Source of the DNA: Oceanobacter sp.
GTDB taxonomy: Bacteria > Pseudomonadota > Gammaproteobacteria > Pseudomonadales > Oceanobacteraceae
Direction: 5' to 3'
DNA length: 41,362 nt
NCBI GenBank assembly: GCA_002733645.1
Contig: NVWL01000016.1
Coordinates: forward strand, 30,665-72,026
This document shows positions 24,718-34,657 of this stretch, piece by piece. Within the stretch, counting starts at the first letter, position 1. Each line of letters opens with the position of its first letter. A program made the translations under genes and the position numbers. Below the pieces are notes generated by a model. The model searched no databases. It worked only from the letters and a program-made list of their open reading frames with translations, and was not told the DNA's origin.

Positions 24718-25710
24718 CTACCCTCTAAAATCATCCTGATGTGCTAAAAACCATTTATAGGTACTAGCCAAGCCGTCTTTCAGCTCAATACTGTACGTCC
24801 AACCTAACTTTTTAAGCGTATCCACGTTCATTAATTTACGCGGCGCGCCATCTGGTTTCGTTGTATCGAATGAAACTTCACCCTTATAACCAACCACCTC
24901 TGCCATGGTTAAGGCCATTTCAGCAATGGTGCAATCAACTCCAGTGCCGACGTTAATGTGCGACAACATTGGCTCGGTGCATGATTCATAAGTTTCTTGG
25001 CTCACGTTCGCGACAAAAATAGACGCCGCTGCCATGTCGTCTACGTGTAAAAACTCCCGCATTGGTTTACCAGTACCCCACACAACCACTTCCGGCGTAT
25101 CGTTTTTTTTTGCTTCATGGAAACGACGCATCAAAGCTGGGATAACGTGAGAATTATCTGGGTGGAAGTTGTCATTCTCGCCGTACAAGTTGGTTGGCAT
25201 CACACTGCGATAATTACGACCGTATTGGCGGTTGTAGCTTTCACAGAGTTTAATACCCGCAATCTTAGCCACAGCGTAAGGCTCGTTGGTCGGTTCTAAC
25301 GTACCTGTTAGCAGCGCACTCTCCTGCATCGGCTGTTCAGCCAATTTAGGATAAATACACGATGAACCTAAAAATACCAAGTCATTCACACCGGCCAAAT
25401 GCGCCGAGTGAATGATATTGCATTGGATCATTAGGTTTTCGTAAATAAAATCAGCTGGGTAGGTATTGTTTGCCACAATCCCTCCGACTTTCGCTGCTGC
25501 TAAATAGACTTGATCAATTTTTTCGTTTTCGAAAAAAGCACGAACGTCGGCCTGATCAAGCAAATTAAGCGTTTGTCGATCACGCACAATAATCTCAATA
25601 TCATCGAGCTGCTCTGCTTGCTGAGACAACTGACGCACAATCGCCGAGCCCACCATACCTTTATGGCCAGCAACAAAGACGCGTTTTTTTGAAGTATTAG
25701 AGATTGTCAT
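24718..25710 (-). CDS. fcl: GDP-L-fucose synthase
   Basis: A 330-residue SDR-family epimerase/reductase converting GDP-4-keto-6-deoxymannose to GDP-L-fucose. Rossmann motif [14 protein letters not shown], the AAKVGGI loop, LGSSCIYPK, catalytic [17 protein letters not shown], and [20 protein letters not shown] all match Fcl/WcaG. Family-normal length. Nine bases after gmd, so the two are one transcription unit. The toxin gene starts just beyond its stop. Confidence 0.96.
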   Translation of the reverse strand: MTISNTSKKRVFVAGHKGMVGSAIVRQLSQQAEQLDDIEIIVRDRQTLNLLDQADVRAFFENEKIDQVYLAAAKVGGIVANNTYPADFIYENLMIQCNIIHSAHLAGVNDLVFLGSSCIYPKLAEQPMQESALLTGTLEPTNEPYAVAKIAGIKLCESYNRQYGRNYRSVMPTNLYGENDNFHPDNSHVIPALMRRFHEAKKNDTPEVVVWGTGKPMREFLHVDDMAAASIFVANVSQETYESCTEPMLSHINVGTGVDCTIAEMALTMAEVVGYKGEVSFDTTKPDGAPRKLMNVDTLKKLGWTYSIELKDGLASTYKWFLAHQDDFRG

Positions 25711-25719
25711 AAATCACCC

Positions 25720-26844
25720 TTAGCTCTCAATCGCAACGCTGACATCAAAGCCATGCTTTTTAAGTAACGCGTGTTGTTTAGCTTTTTGTAGGTCGTTCTG
25801 AACCATCTCGGCACACATCTCTTCGACGGTAATTTCAGGCACCCAGCCCAGCTTGTTTTTCGCGTTAGTTGGATCACCAAGCAGAGTTTCTACTTCAGCC
25901 GGGCGGAAGTACTTAGGATCAACCCGAACAATCACATCACCCACCTTCAGTGCATGGGCGTTATCACCCTCAATCGCTTCAATGACTGCAGTTTCATCAA
26001 CGCCTTCGCCTTCAAAACGTAAGGTAATGCCCAGCTCTTTCGCCGATAGACGCACAAACTCACGCACAGAGATTTGCTTACCGGTAGCAATCACAAAATC
26101 TTCTGCGGACTCTTGCTGCAGCATCATCCACTGCATGCGCACGTAGTCTTTTGCGTGGCCCCAGTCACGGAGAGCATCCATGTTGCCAAGGTATAAACAC
26201 TTCTCTAACCCTTGAGAGATATTGGCTAAAGCACGTGTGATTTTACGGGTAACAAAGGTCTCACCACGGCGAGGAGACTCGTGGTTAAACAAAATACCGT
26301 TGCACGCATACATGCCATATGACTCACGATAATTTACCGTAATCCAGTAGGCGTACATCTTAGCAACAGCGTATGGAGAGCGCGGGTAAAATGGTGTGGT
26401 CTCTTTTTGTGGGATCTCTTGCACTAAGCCGTATAACTCAGAGGTAGACGCTTGGTAGAAACGCGTTTTCTTTTCTAGCCCTAAAAAGCGAATCGCTTCA
26501 AGCAAACGCAGAGTGCCCATCGCATCAACGTCGGCAGTATATTCAGGAGAATCAAATGAAACGGCAACGTGAGATTGAGCCCCAAGGTTGTACACCTCAT
26601 CCGGTTGTACTTCTTTAAGAATACGAGTCAGGTTAGATGAATCAGTTAAGTCACCATAATGAAGAAAGAAGTTAACATTCTCTTCGTGTAAATCTTGATA
26701 AATATGATCAACACGCTGGGTATTTAAAGATGATGCACGACGTTTAATGCCGTGAACCTCATAGCCTTTTTCGAGCAGAAGCTCAGCAAGGTAAGATCCA
26801 TCTTGACCGGTAACACCCGTAATTAAAGCAACTTTTTTAGACAT
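25720..26844 (-). CDS. gmd: GDP-mannose 4,6-dehydratase
   Basis: A 374-residue SDR enzyme dehydrating GDP-mannose to GDP-4-keto-6-deoxymannose, first step to GDP-fucose. Motifs: [38 protein letters not shown] (given in part), [22 protein letters not shown], catalytic [50 protein letters not shown]. Full length for the family. Followed directly by fcl. Confidence 0.97.
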   Translation of the reverse strand: MSKKVALITGVTGQDGSYLAELLLEKGYEVHGIKRRASSLNTQRVDHIYQDLHEENVNFFLHYGDLTDSSNLTRILKEVQPDEVYNLGAQSHVAVSFDSPEYTADVDAMGTLRLLEAIRFLGLEKKTRFYQASTSELYGLVQEIPQKETTPFYPRSPYAVAKMYAYWITVNYRESYGMYACNGILFNHESPRRGETFVTRKITRALANISQGLEKCLYLGNMDALRDWGHAKDYVRMQWMMLQQESAEDFVIATGKQISVREFVRLSAKELGITLRFEGEGVDETAVIEAIEGDNAHALKVGDVIVRVDPKYFRPAEVETLLGDPTNAKNKLGWVPEITVEEMCAEMVQNDLQKAKQHALLKKHGFDVSVAIES

Positions 26845-26880
26845 TTTAGAGAGTCCCTTACAACTTAAATTTATGAAATT

Positions 26881-28110
26881 TTATGAGTCGATTAGATTTT
26901 TAAGGTCTTCACGAAAGCGGCTTAAAATAGCCTCTTTATTTAAATTCTTTTCTGCGTATTCGCGTGCAACATGGTTTACGCCAGATTTAGCTAATTCAAT
27001 GTCTAGCCCTTTACAAAATGCATCAACATCTTCAGGTTCTACAGCGGTATATATACCAAGATACTCATCAACCAAACGGCCTAATTCGGTGTCCGCTTCA
27101 GCGGTGATTACTGCATTGCCGCCAGCCGACAGGACATTAGTTAACTTAGAAGGTAACACTGCATCCGCAGCGCCTTTACGCTGTACAACTAAGTGAACAT
27201 CGGCCATAGCCAACATAGCCGGAACATCTTCCCATGCTTGCAGTGGCTTGAATTCTATATTAGTCAGATTACGATCAATGACCATGCACTTAAGCTCATC
27301 GACGTAAGCCCCCGAACCCACCATAAAAAACGTAACATCAGGGCGCGAAATATATCGCGAAGCGGCTTCTACCACCAGCTCTAGCCCTTGTTTGGCACCA
27401 ATGTTACCAGCGTAAAGTACGATCTTTTGTGACTCTTTCACGCCCCATTGCTCACGAAGCGCAGAGCCATCAACATCAGGATTTACAAACGAGGTATCTG
27501 ACCAGTTAGGGAAGAAGATTAAACGAGAAGGATCAACTCCCTTCTCTTCAGCTTTAGCCATCATGCTATACGAAATAGTAGACACCGCATCGAAACGTCG
27601 CATCAACCAGCGCTCAACACCAAACGCAAACTTAGATAAAAACCCAGCTTTTCCAGCCATGCCTAACCCAAACATGGCATCGACTTCATAATCTTGAATA
27701 TGGAGCACGGCCTTAGCGCCAGTTAATTTGCAGAATAACAAAACAGAAGGCACGCAGAATAAAGTAGGCTCAACAACCAGAACTACATCTGGCTTTTTGA
27801 ATAATCGACTAAATAACGCGACACTAGAACTAAACGCAAACGACCCAAGATGTAATAAGCGCTTAACTGTAGTCGGTTGAGCAGGTACATAGGTTGGGCA
27901 ACGGGTAACAGAAACACCATTTTCTATAGAAGTGGTAAAACGTTTACCGCTAAAACCGGCGTGAACTTTCCATTCAGGGTAATAAGGTGGAGAGCAAAGC
28001 ACAGAAACATCATCCCCCTGCGAAACAAACCACGGTGACATTTCACCGTTATATTTGCCGATGCCAGTAAGTTCTGGGGCATAATTAAGTGTGTGAAGAC
28101 TAACTTTCAC
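26881..28110 (-). CDS. WcaI-family glycosyltransferase (GT4)
   Basis: A 409-residue GT-B fold glycosyltransferase resembling colanic-acid WcaI, a probable fucosyltransferase. N-terminus KVSLHTLNYAPELTGIGKYN plus CSPPYYPEW, then an interdomain region with FPNWSDTSFVNP and VLYAGNIGAKQGL; C-terminal VQRKGAADAVLPSKLTNVLSAGG donor site. GTG 28110 was chosen because GGAGA precedes it and the family N-terminus starts there. It overlaps the end of the upstream GT by 11 nt. Located next to gmd/fcl, consistent with use of GDP-fucose (inference). Confidence 0.9.
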   Translation of the reverse strand: MKVSLHTLNYAPELTGIGKYNGEMSPWFVSQGDDVSVLCSPPYYPEWKVHAGFSGKRFTTSIENGVSVTRCPTYVPAQPTTVKRLLHLGSFAFSSSVALFSRLFKKPDVVLVVEPTLFCVPSVLLFCKLTGAKAVLHIQDYEVDAMFGLGMAGKAGFLSKFAFGVERWLMRRFDAVSTISYSMMAKAEEKGVDPSRLIFFPNWSDTSFVNPDVDGSALREQWGVKESQKIVLYAGNIGAKQGLELVVEAASRYISRPDVTFFMVGSGAYVDELKCMVIDRNLTNIEFKPLQAWEDVPAMLAMADVHLVVQRKGAADAVLPSKLTNVLSAGGNAVITAEADTELGRLVDEYLGIYTAVEPEDVDAFCKGLDIELAKSGVNHVAREYAEKNLNKEAILSRFREDLKNLIDS

Positions 28111-29251
28111 GGATTCTCCGATATTCCAACTCAAACCTCATAGCAACATCATCCCAGAGTATACAATTATCTTTGATGTAACCTTCATAATCACCCGCAC
28201 CAACCGTTTCTACGTCTGAATTTGCTTCACTATACTTCAGCAAAGCATCGCAAACTTCTGAAACTTCGATACCACATGAACATCCCACTCCATATTGTTC
28301 TAAATTCGACCATGGCGTATTCTTACTGATAATCACATAAGTATTAAATGAGAGTGCCTCTGCAATTGACATTCCAAAATTCTCAAAATCACTAAGCAAA
28401 ATAAAAACATCGCAATATTGATAAAGCAATGATTTTTCTGGCTCTACTACCATGCCCAAAAAAGTAACACTCTCATTGATTGAGTAGTCATGTATGCAAC
28501 GATTTATAGAGCTGAAATAAGCTCTATCGTCCACCGGGCCAGCAACTAAAAATTTCCAACCCATTTTAGCTAATCCGCTACTAGCAAAAGCCTCTATTGC
28601 AACACGTAAATTTTTACGAGGATGTATACGAGAACAATAAAGTATGTTGCGACGGCCGAAATCTATCTTGTTAAAAGCCTCACTACTGGAACTCCCCACA
28701 TGAGACCTGTAAGGGAGATCGACCCCATGTGGTATAACGCGAGTTCGACAGTTGCAAAACCGAACAACGTCGATCTCCTCCTCTTTATCCGTACAATGTA
28801 CAAACTCACACGTGCTAATAAATCTTTTTAAGAATAAAACTGACAATAAAGATTTTAGGACACGTTTCTTTTGCAGAGACTTACTGTAGAGACTAGAGCG
28901 TGGAGATAAAACATAGGGGACTTTAAAAATTCGACAAAAAAACATGCCAAACCATGTTGGACTAGACCATACTGAATGGAAGTGAAATAAATCAACATCT
29001 TTCTTAATACACGAAGTGAGCATTTTGAATATCAGCGCACAGGAGACGTACTTGCTTAATGTCCTACGAAAAATGAAAAAATTTAATTTAAAGTCATGCA
29101 ATAATTTATTATCCACATAACCATCATTTGATATAGACCAAATTTCAGACTCAACACTTAATTTATCCAGCGACTTTATAAACAATGGCAATGAAACAGC
29201 CGGGCCGCCATAAGATGAGTCTAAACGCTCAATAACATGAACAACTCTCAT
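28100..29251 (-). CDS. Glycosyltransferase family 4 protein
   Basis: A 383-residue GT-B glycosyltransferase. N-terminal MRVVHVIERLDSSYGGPAVSL, middle LSPRSSLYSK, RVIPHGVDLPYR, and C-terminal VFILLSDFENFGMSIAEALSF, the E-x7-E-type donor-binding region. Its ATG overlaps the Wzy-like stop (ATGA) and its end overlaps the WcaI gene. Visibly AT-rich in comparison with gmd. Donor and acceptor unknown. Confidence 0.92.
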   Translation of the reverse strand: MRVVHVIERLDSSYGGPAVSLPLFIKSLDKLSVESEIWSISNDGYVDNKLLHDFKLNFFIFRRTLSKYVSCALIFKMLTSCIKKDVDLFHFHSVWSSPTWFGMFFCRIFKVPYVLSPRSSLYSKSLQKKRVLKSLLSVLFLKRFISTCEFVHCTDKEEEIDVVRFCNCRTRVIPHGVDLPYRSHVGSSSSEAFNKIDFGRRNILYCSRIHPRKNLRVAIEAFASSGLAKMGWKFLVAGPVDDRAYFSSINRCIHDYSINESVTFLGMVVEPEKSLLYQYCDVFILLSDFENFGMSIAEALSFNTYVIISKNTPWSNLEQYGVGCSCGIEVSEVCDALLKYSEANSDVETVGAGDYEGYIKDNCILWDDVAMRFELEYRRIRES

Positions 29252-30486
29252 ATAAAAATTCTCTTTTCATAAAATACCATAGCCGCTAAACCCATAATCC
29301 ATAACGGATTTGAGAAAACGAAAGATGAAGCAAATAGTGAAAAACCAAACATAGCAATAACAATCGCAGAGCCCCATATTGGTAAAAAACTTATATTAGA
29401 TTTTGAAAACTCGCATGAACAACGATACAGAAATCTTATTGAAGCCAGAAGGATAAGAGCAATCAACAAACACCCAGCGACACCATAACGATAAAGGATG
29501 GCATAATGAAGATAGTGTATATTATGGGTATCTTCTGCACCAACCAACTGGCTCCCCACGACCGAATCATCCTCAGATGCACTCATATCAAGAGTCGCAC
29601 CAAAACCTTTCCCAGCGATGACATATATGGGATTTTCGATAAAAAACCGCCTTACCTGAGAAGCTTCATATTCTCTCTGCATGAGCGGAAGAGATACATC
29701 TTCGATACTTTCACCTGCCAGAATGTCAAGCGTCTCTGATACACGACGATCCAATGGCGTACCCGAAAATATTTCTTTAATATCATATGAAAAAGTATTT
29801 ACTGCCAATGAAAGGAAAATCCACGCAAAAACCGTAACCACAAAAGTTCGAAAAACACCATACCTAGCCAAGATAAAAACGTAAGAGACGACTATAACCT
29901 GGAGAAAAAAAGCGCGATTAGAACTCACAGCTAGCAGAACAATCAAGAATAAAAAAATCAATCTCCAAAGTTGATTCACACCGTGAAAAATATAGATCAC
30001 TACATAAGTAGACAATGCAACAACAACTTCCATCGGAACAGAAAATGATAATTGCCGTATAAGGACCAGCAACAAACCTACCAAAAGAGTTCCTCTTAAA
30101 AGTACTCGATTCTCAATGGACAGATCCAACGAATAATAGATAGAATTATAGAAAACATAAAAAACCAACACCCCAAACAAAAAGTAATAAGCATCAGTAA
30201 CAACATAAAATCCAAAATCCAGCATTCCTAAAAAAAGCCACATAGGAAAAAGGAATATATATATCAGAAACACCTTACTAAAAAAACCAGAGTTATCCAT
30301 ATATATCTTATTGCGAATTTTGAGAACAAAAATCAGGCAAACAGTAGTATATGACAGAATATAAAGAAGTCTAATGTAAGGTAGTGCAGAGAAGCCAGTG
30401 ACAAATAAAGATACGATAACGGCTGATAGAATATGAATAACAATATACAATTGCATCATTGACAACCACGAATACGTCAATTTCAT
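29248..30486 (-). CDS. Wzy-like O-antigen/EPS polymerase candidate
   Basis: A 412-residue integral membrane protein with about 11-12 hydrophobic helices and a large periplasmic loop (about residues 225-315, EIFSGTPLDRRVSETLDIL to HNIHYLHY), the layout of Wzy polymerases and O-antigen ligases, with AEDTHNIHYLHYAILYRYG in the loop. Low similarity between Wzy proteins is normal, so topology and place among glycosyltransferases are the evidence. It would polymerise flipped repeat units at the periplasmic face. AT-rich. ATGA overlap with the next gene. Confidence 0.8.
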   Translation of the reverse strand: MKLTYSWLSMMQLYIVIHILSAVIVSLFVTGFSALPYIRLLYILSYTTVCLIFVLKIRNKIYMDNSGFFSKVFLIYIFLFPMWLFLGMLDFGFYVVTDAYYFLFGVLVFYVFYNSIYYSLDLSIENRVLLRGTLLVGLLLVLIRQLSFSVPMEVVVALSTYVVIYIFHGVNQLWRLIFLFLIVLLAVSSNRAFFLQVIVVSYVFILARYGVFRTFVVTVFAWIFLSLAVNTFSYDIKEIFSGTPLDRRVSETLDILAGESIEDVSLPLMQREYEASQVRRFFIENPIYVIAGKGFGATLDMSASEDDSVVGSQLVGAEDTHNIHYLHYAILYRYGVAGCLLIALILLASIRFLYRCSCEFSKSNISFLPIWGSAIVIAMFGFSLFASSFVFSNPLWIMGLAAMVFYEKRIFI

Positions 30487-30497
30487 TAAGAAAACAC

Positions 30498-31502
30498 CTA
30501 TTGTTTCGCCAGCATCATTTCAAAAAAATACTCTTGTTTTTTAAAATCATGTATATAAGCATGAGCCAATAACTCTTCTTGCAAATACTCGGATTTTTTT
30601 ACGACTAAAATACTATTAATAATCCCCTCGACAGTACCATCACAAACCTCTCCAGTGACGCCAGGAACCACCGCCTCAGGCATACCGCCACTATCACCAC
30701 TTAACGATGGCACACCCATTGCTGAAGCCTCCACAAACACCATGCCATAACCTTCGACTGTAGCATCATCAGGCTTATACAAGGACGGCATCGCGAATAA
30801 ATCAGCACAACTAAGTTCATTGTTTTTTTCTTCATCTGAAAGACTTCCAAGCACATGAACATATTCACTAACACCCAATTCGTCAATTAAGGTATTGATT
30901 TCATTCAGCATAGGTCCAGAACCAATGATGCTATATTGATATTTTTCATCTCCATAAGAATTCAACTCACTCACGGCTCGAATCACACCAGCATGATTTT
31001 TTCTTAATACAAGGCGACCGACACTTACTATTTTAAAAACATCTTCACGCTTTCTTTTTAGCTTTGGAATATCTACCACTTCAATAAACGGATTAACAAC
31101 TTCAGAGCTTCTACCCCACTTTCTCTCCAACAATTTCTGGGTATAGACACTATTCGATATATATTTAGCTCTAACAAAATAAAAAAGAATAAAAAGAAAT
31201 AACTCCTCCATCTTAGATTTAGATAAAACATCATCACCATGGACAACAAAAAATACTCTCTTAAAAAAGGACAGAGGAATTAATACTGGCAACATAAACT
31301 TCATACAACGAACATTCATAACCAACAATACTTTTGAAGTAATAATATTCCAGAAATAAAATTTAGACACATCAGTCTCTACTACTCTAACTAGCGTTGA
31401 AGGAGAGCATATTTCAAAACCTCTCCTAATCAAGTTCGACCAAGCTTGAATGCCACCCTTCCGATTATCTACTGACTCAGTAACCAAACAAACACTTATC
31501 AT
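30498..31502 (-). CDS. Glycosyltransferase family 4 protein
   Basis: A 334-residue GT-B glycosyltransferase. N-terminal SVCLVTESVDNRKGGIQAW, middle FKIVSVGRLVLRKNHAGVIRA, YSIIGSGPML, ADLFAMPSLYKPDDATVEGYG and SGDSGGMPEAV; the E-x7-E-like donor motif is in the GMVFVEASAMG region. Good GGGGATGG ribosome site. AT-rich as its neighbours. Starts the block of three AT-rich genes 28100-31502. Substrate unknown. Confidence 0.93.
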   Translation of the reverse strand: MISVCLVTESVDNRKGGIQAWSNLIRRGFEICSPSTLVRVVETDVSKFYFWNIITSKVLLVMNVRCMKFMLPVLIPLSFFKRVFFVVHGDDVLSKSKMEELFLFILFYFVRAKYISNSVYTQKLLERKWGRSSEVVNPFIEVVDIPKLKRKREDVFKIVSVGRLVLRKNHAGVIRAVSELNSYGDEKYQYSIIGSGPMLNEINTLIDELGVSEYVHVLGSLSDEEKNNELSCADLFAMPSLYKPDDATVEGYGMVFVEASAMGVPSLSGDSGGMPEAVVPGVTGEVCDGTVEGIINSILVVKKSEYLQEELLAHAYIHDFKKQEYFFEMMLAKQ

Positions 31503-31731
31503 ACCATCCCCATCAATGTTAACAAAAAATTATAGACACTCTCTAACAACTATAACTCTTATAAAGAATTATCAATCTTTATTTCGATTAAAAGTACACC
31601 CAAAAATCTCATGATCAGGTTTTTACAACTGATATACTTTTTCTTTAATTACTTCGCCACAATGCACTCTATAGTCGTTTTGACTACTAACACTCTATTG
31701 AGGCTGTGTCAGCCCCCACCAATTGCCAAAT

Positions 31732-32478
31732 TCAATCTCGTCCCCTCACCCAATGCACTGACAAGGTCATCAGCGAAGCAGTCCAAAGAACCATCGCCTC
31801 TGAGGTCATTTCGCCGTCTTTATAGCCTGAGTATCGCAATCCAACATTATTTTGTCTGAACCACAATATAAATGCTAAAACCAAAACAATCTGAGCTGCA
31901 GCACTATGTATGTTAGTAAGAAGAGCCACTCCCAAAAGTTCCGTGTAGTCATACCAAATATAAACCAGCCCAACTACTAGAAGAGCTAATACTCCAAGAT
32001 TTTGAACAAGTGTGCCCAAGATTACTTTATGCCGAGATTGATAAGCAAATGAGAATAAATAAAATAGAGCTATTGCTGGCAATGCAGGCAACATCCAGAA
32101 CAATACACCCCAAAATTCAGGCTTATTAAAGATATCACCTGCAATGAATTGGACGAAGATCATCGACAATGATGTGAGTGGTATGCTTACAGTTATTGCC
32201 CAGAGTATTGCTTTGTTCAGTTTTTCTTTTCTGTACTCATCTAGGCCATGATCAGATAAAAAGCGTAAAACTACATTATTAGGACAAAGACGAACAACAA
32301 AGAATACTGTGTGGATGATAAGGCCTGATAGAATAATGCCGGCTTCGTCGTTGGGCACGTTGCGAGTAACGAGTGCGGTTAGGCCAAATGCGATAAAAGC
32401 GGCGCTCAGTTTTGCCCCCGCCGCGAAGGCGAGTTTTAAGAGGGTGGCGGCGCGGCCTGTGGCAAGGGTGTGTTGCAC
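31732..32478 (-). pseudogene. Truncated Wzx flippase
   Basis: A 248-residue open frame with six to seven membrane helices and MOP-superfamily N-terminus (LLKLAFAAGAKLSAAFIAFG, ALVTRNVPNDEAGIILSG). It stops at about half the usual length of 430-500, with an abrupt tail (SVHWVRGRD), and no continuation was found in 31503-31731. GTG start with AAAGGA site is still intact. Most likely an inactivated flippase, its job taken by the flippase at 12648. A small hairpin (GGCTG-TGT-CAGCC) lies past the break. Confidence 0.8.
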
Positions 32479-32493
32479 CTGTATTCCTTTATT

Positions 32494-32646
32494 TGGATTC
32501 CCGCCTTCGCGGGAATGACGGTCTAACTTATGGATTCCCGCCTTAGTTAGCAGCGTGCTTTCCCTGCCAAATGGTTTCCCGCCTCGGCTTTGGCATCCTG
32601 CGTCGTTCTACCTCCTGCAACCTTGCAGTCGTTCGCGGGAATGACG
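32494..32646. repeat. Cluster of REP-like and composite repeats
   Basis: Full palindrome copy at 32494-32519, partial copy 32531-32544, then composite unit 32571-32646: gcctcggctttggcatcctg, an inner perfect hairpin CTGCAA-CC-TTGCAG (about 32616-32629), and cgcgggaatgacg. It fills the gap between the DHH gene and the truncated wzx and is the reverse complement of sequence at 18828-18862. Confidence 0.88.
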
Positions 32647-33621
32647 TTACGAAAATTCAGCCCATAGGGTGTCGATTTCTGTTTCTAATAATCTGTCTAT
32701 GCCTGCTGCGCCTTTGCGCCCACCGCCACCAAATTTTACGGCGATGGTGTCTGCGCCTACTAAGTTATTTTTTGCTGCACGTATGCTTACTAAGTAGGTT
32801 TTTTCTTTTTTACTGTCTGGACCATCTATTTGTTCTTCGCGCTCGCTCAATATGGCGTGAGCGCGGTCTGGGTATTGGTTGGCCAGTTCGTTACCTAATA
32901 CGCCACTGATGCGTCGTGCCCATTGCTCGTTCGGTAGCATGATCATGGCGGCGTTATCACTGCTGCGTACTGGCATGATGTTTAGCCCTTTTTCTAAATC
33001 GGTGGCGTAACCCTCGGTTAGGGTTTTGTATACGTCGGCGCGTTCTTTTATAAAGTCGAACGGGCTTTGGTAGGGTGCAGCTAGTTTATAGAGTTCGGCT
33101 GGGGGGTAGAAGAGGTCTTCTTCACTTGCGCCGTAGCCGTTGTAGTTCATAGCTACGCCGAGCGTGCGCAGTTGGCTGCGTTGTTCGTCGGTTAATTCGG
33201 CGTGTGTGGCGTATTCATCCGCCACTTGGTTTATGTTGTCGCCGTAGGCGGCGACGATTGCCCACTCGCGGTATTGGCCTTTTAGATAGTAATCAATGAT
33301 TAGGCCAGTACAGGTATTCGCGGCGGTGTTGATATGGGCTTCGAGTGCTGGGTGGTCTGGTATCTCGCCTGACTGGTGGTGGTCGGCGTAAAATACATTA
33401 ACTCCCGCATTAAGTGCCGCGTGCAACCCGGTTTGGTTTTTATCCATAGACACATCAAGCACGGTGATGTTGTCGCCCGCTTGTGCTTTTAAGCTGTTAA
33501 GCAGCTTGATGTCACGCTTTACGCCGGTCACTAAGCTAGCTTTACGTGGCTGTGCCAGTCGCAGCTGTATGAGTGAGCATATGCCGTCGGCGTCGCCATT
33601 AAATAAATCGTAGTTCGGCAT
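32647..33621 (-). CDS. DHH/DHHA1 family phosphoesterase
   Basis: A 324-residue phosphoesterase: Asp-rich N-terminus (LFNGDADGICSLIQL), the DHH motif (FYADHHQSG, about residue 92), NTCTGLIIDYYL, and a DHHA1 glycine motif near the C-terminus (KFGGGGRKGAAGI). Relatives cleave nanoRNA or 3'-phosphoadenosine 5'-phosphate. CysC lies 75 nt upstream on the same strand, so a role in removing PAP is plausible but unproven. Repeat sequence begins right at the stop codon. Confidence 0.88.
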   Translation of the reverse strand: MPNYDLFNGDADGICSLIQLRLAQPRKASLVTGVKRDIKLLNSLKAQAGDNITVLDVSMDKNQTGLHAALNAGVNVFYADHHQSGEIPDHPALEAHINTAANTCTGLIIDYYLKGQYREWAIVAAYGDNINQVADEYATHAELTDEQRSQLRTLGVAMNYNGYGASEEDLFYPPAELYKLAAPYQSPFDFIKERADVYKTLTEGYATDLEKGLNIMPVRSSDNAAMIMLPNEQWARRISGVLGNELANQYPDRAHAILSEREEQIDGPDSKKEKTYLVSIRAAKNNLVGADTIAVKFGGGGRKGAAGIDRLLETEIDTLWAEFS

Positions 33622-33696
33622 GGTTGCGTGGTGTCCTTTCCTTTATAGGGGCTGTATTAGGGGGCTGTATTTTTGCTGCTAAATTTACTGCTAATT

Positions 33697-34299
33697 CTAC
33701 TGCGGAAGAATACCCGCATTGTTCAAATGTTCAATCACCCGGTTTACACATTCTTCTACCGTCATACTGGAGGTATCTAGGGTAACTTCTGGGTTTACCG
33801 GTGGCTCGTAGGTTGAATCGATACCGGTAAAGTTTTTGATCTCGCCTGCACGGGCTTTTTTGTAGAGGCCTTTGGAGTCGCGCTCTTCGCAGGTGGTTAG
33901 AGGCGTATTCATATACACTTCAAAAAACTCACCTTTTTTGACCAACTCTCGCACTGTCTGCCGCTCGTGTTTAAACGGGGATATAAAGGCGGTGATCACG
34001 ATAAGGCCTGCATCAACAAAAAGCTTGGCCATTTCACCTATGCGGCGAATATTTTCTTTACGATCTGCGTCGTTAAAGCCTAAATCTTTATTGAGGCCGT
34101 TGCGTACGTTGTCGCCATCCAGTAAATAGGTGTGTAGATTAAGTTCAGACAAACGCTGTTCTACTGCGTTTGCTATGGTCGATTTGCCCGAGCCACTGTA
34201 GCCGGTGAACCATACGATAAAGGGGTGCTGTTTCTTTAAGGTGGAACGGCTTTCTTTGGTAACTATTGGAGAATGCCAAACGATATTGGTGGCAGACAT
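33697..34299 (-). CDS. cysC: Adenylyl-sulfate kinase
   Basis: A 200-residue APS kinase making PAPS from adenylyl sulfate. P-loop FTGYSGSGKSTIANA, LLDGDNVRNGLNKDLGF, then NIRRIGEMAKLFVDAGLI and TAFISPF; the lid region has YKKARAGEIKNFTGIDSTYEPP. ATG 34299 has a strong AAGGAG site; earlier ATG at 34317 lacks this. No CysD/CysN or sulfotransferase is seen nearby, so the PAPS made could serve sulfation of the polymer or general sulfate reduction. Confidence 0.95.
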   Translation of the reverse strand: MSATNIVWHSPIVTKESRSTLKKQHPFIVWFTGYSGSGKSTIANAVEQRLSELNLHTYLLDGDNVRNGLNKDLGFNDADRKENIRRIGEMAKLFVDAGLIVITAFISPFKHERQTVRELVKKGEFFEVYMNTPLTTCEERDSKGLYKKARAGEIKNFTGIDSTYEPPVNPEVTLDTSSMTVEECVNRVIEHLNNAGILPQ

Positions 34300-34317
34300 T
34301 GTCGCTCCTTGATGCAT

Positions 34318-34657
34318 TTCCAGCCTTACTAATTTCTAGTTGCTATATCGCTATAACTTATGGGGTGAAAGGTACTGGATTTTGCACTAAATTGGAACAT
34401 GCCACCGATTAGAAACTGGCGTAATATGCCAATGTGTGCAATGACATTTATGTCAGCAGGTTGGCACTCGATACTTTTTATCTTTTTTTACCTCTTCTAC
34501 CTCTTTTATCTCTTGTTATTTATAGGATCGGTAAATTATCTGTCAGTCACGGCATTATGGCCTTTTTAGAGCGCTTTTTAACAACTCGCCTATTGGCTTT
34601 ATGATGTAGCCGTTTTAAACTAGCTCAAATTCTAATTGCTTCGTCGAGGGAAATATT
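34318..34657. other. Divergent intergenic region cysC / Ala-rich protein
   Basis: A 340-bp gap between divergent genes. It holds a pyrimidine-rich stretch (about 34475-34520, poly-T and CTCTTCTACC-type blocks) and must contain promoters for both sides, but no clear consensus was found. The plus-strand gene has a good GAGGGAAATATT leader. Confidence 0.5.

Noticed and set aside
31611-31859. Plus-strand 82-aa frame beside the broken flippase
   Set aside because: Overlaps the flippase end in antisense; low-complexity, no motifs.
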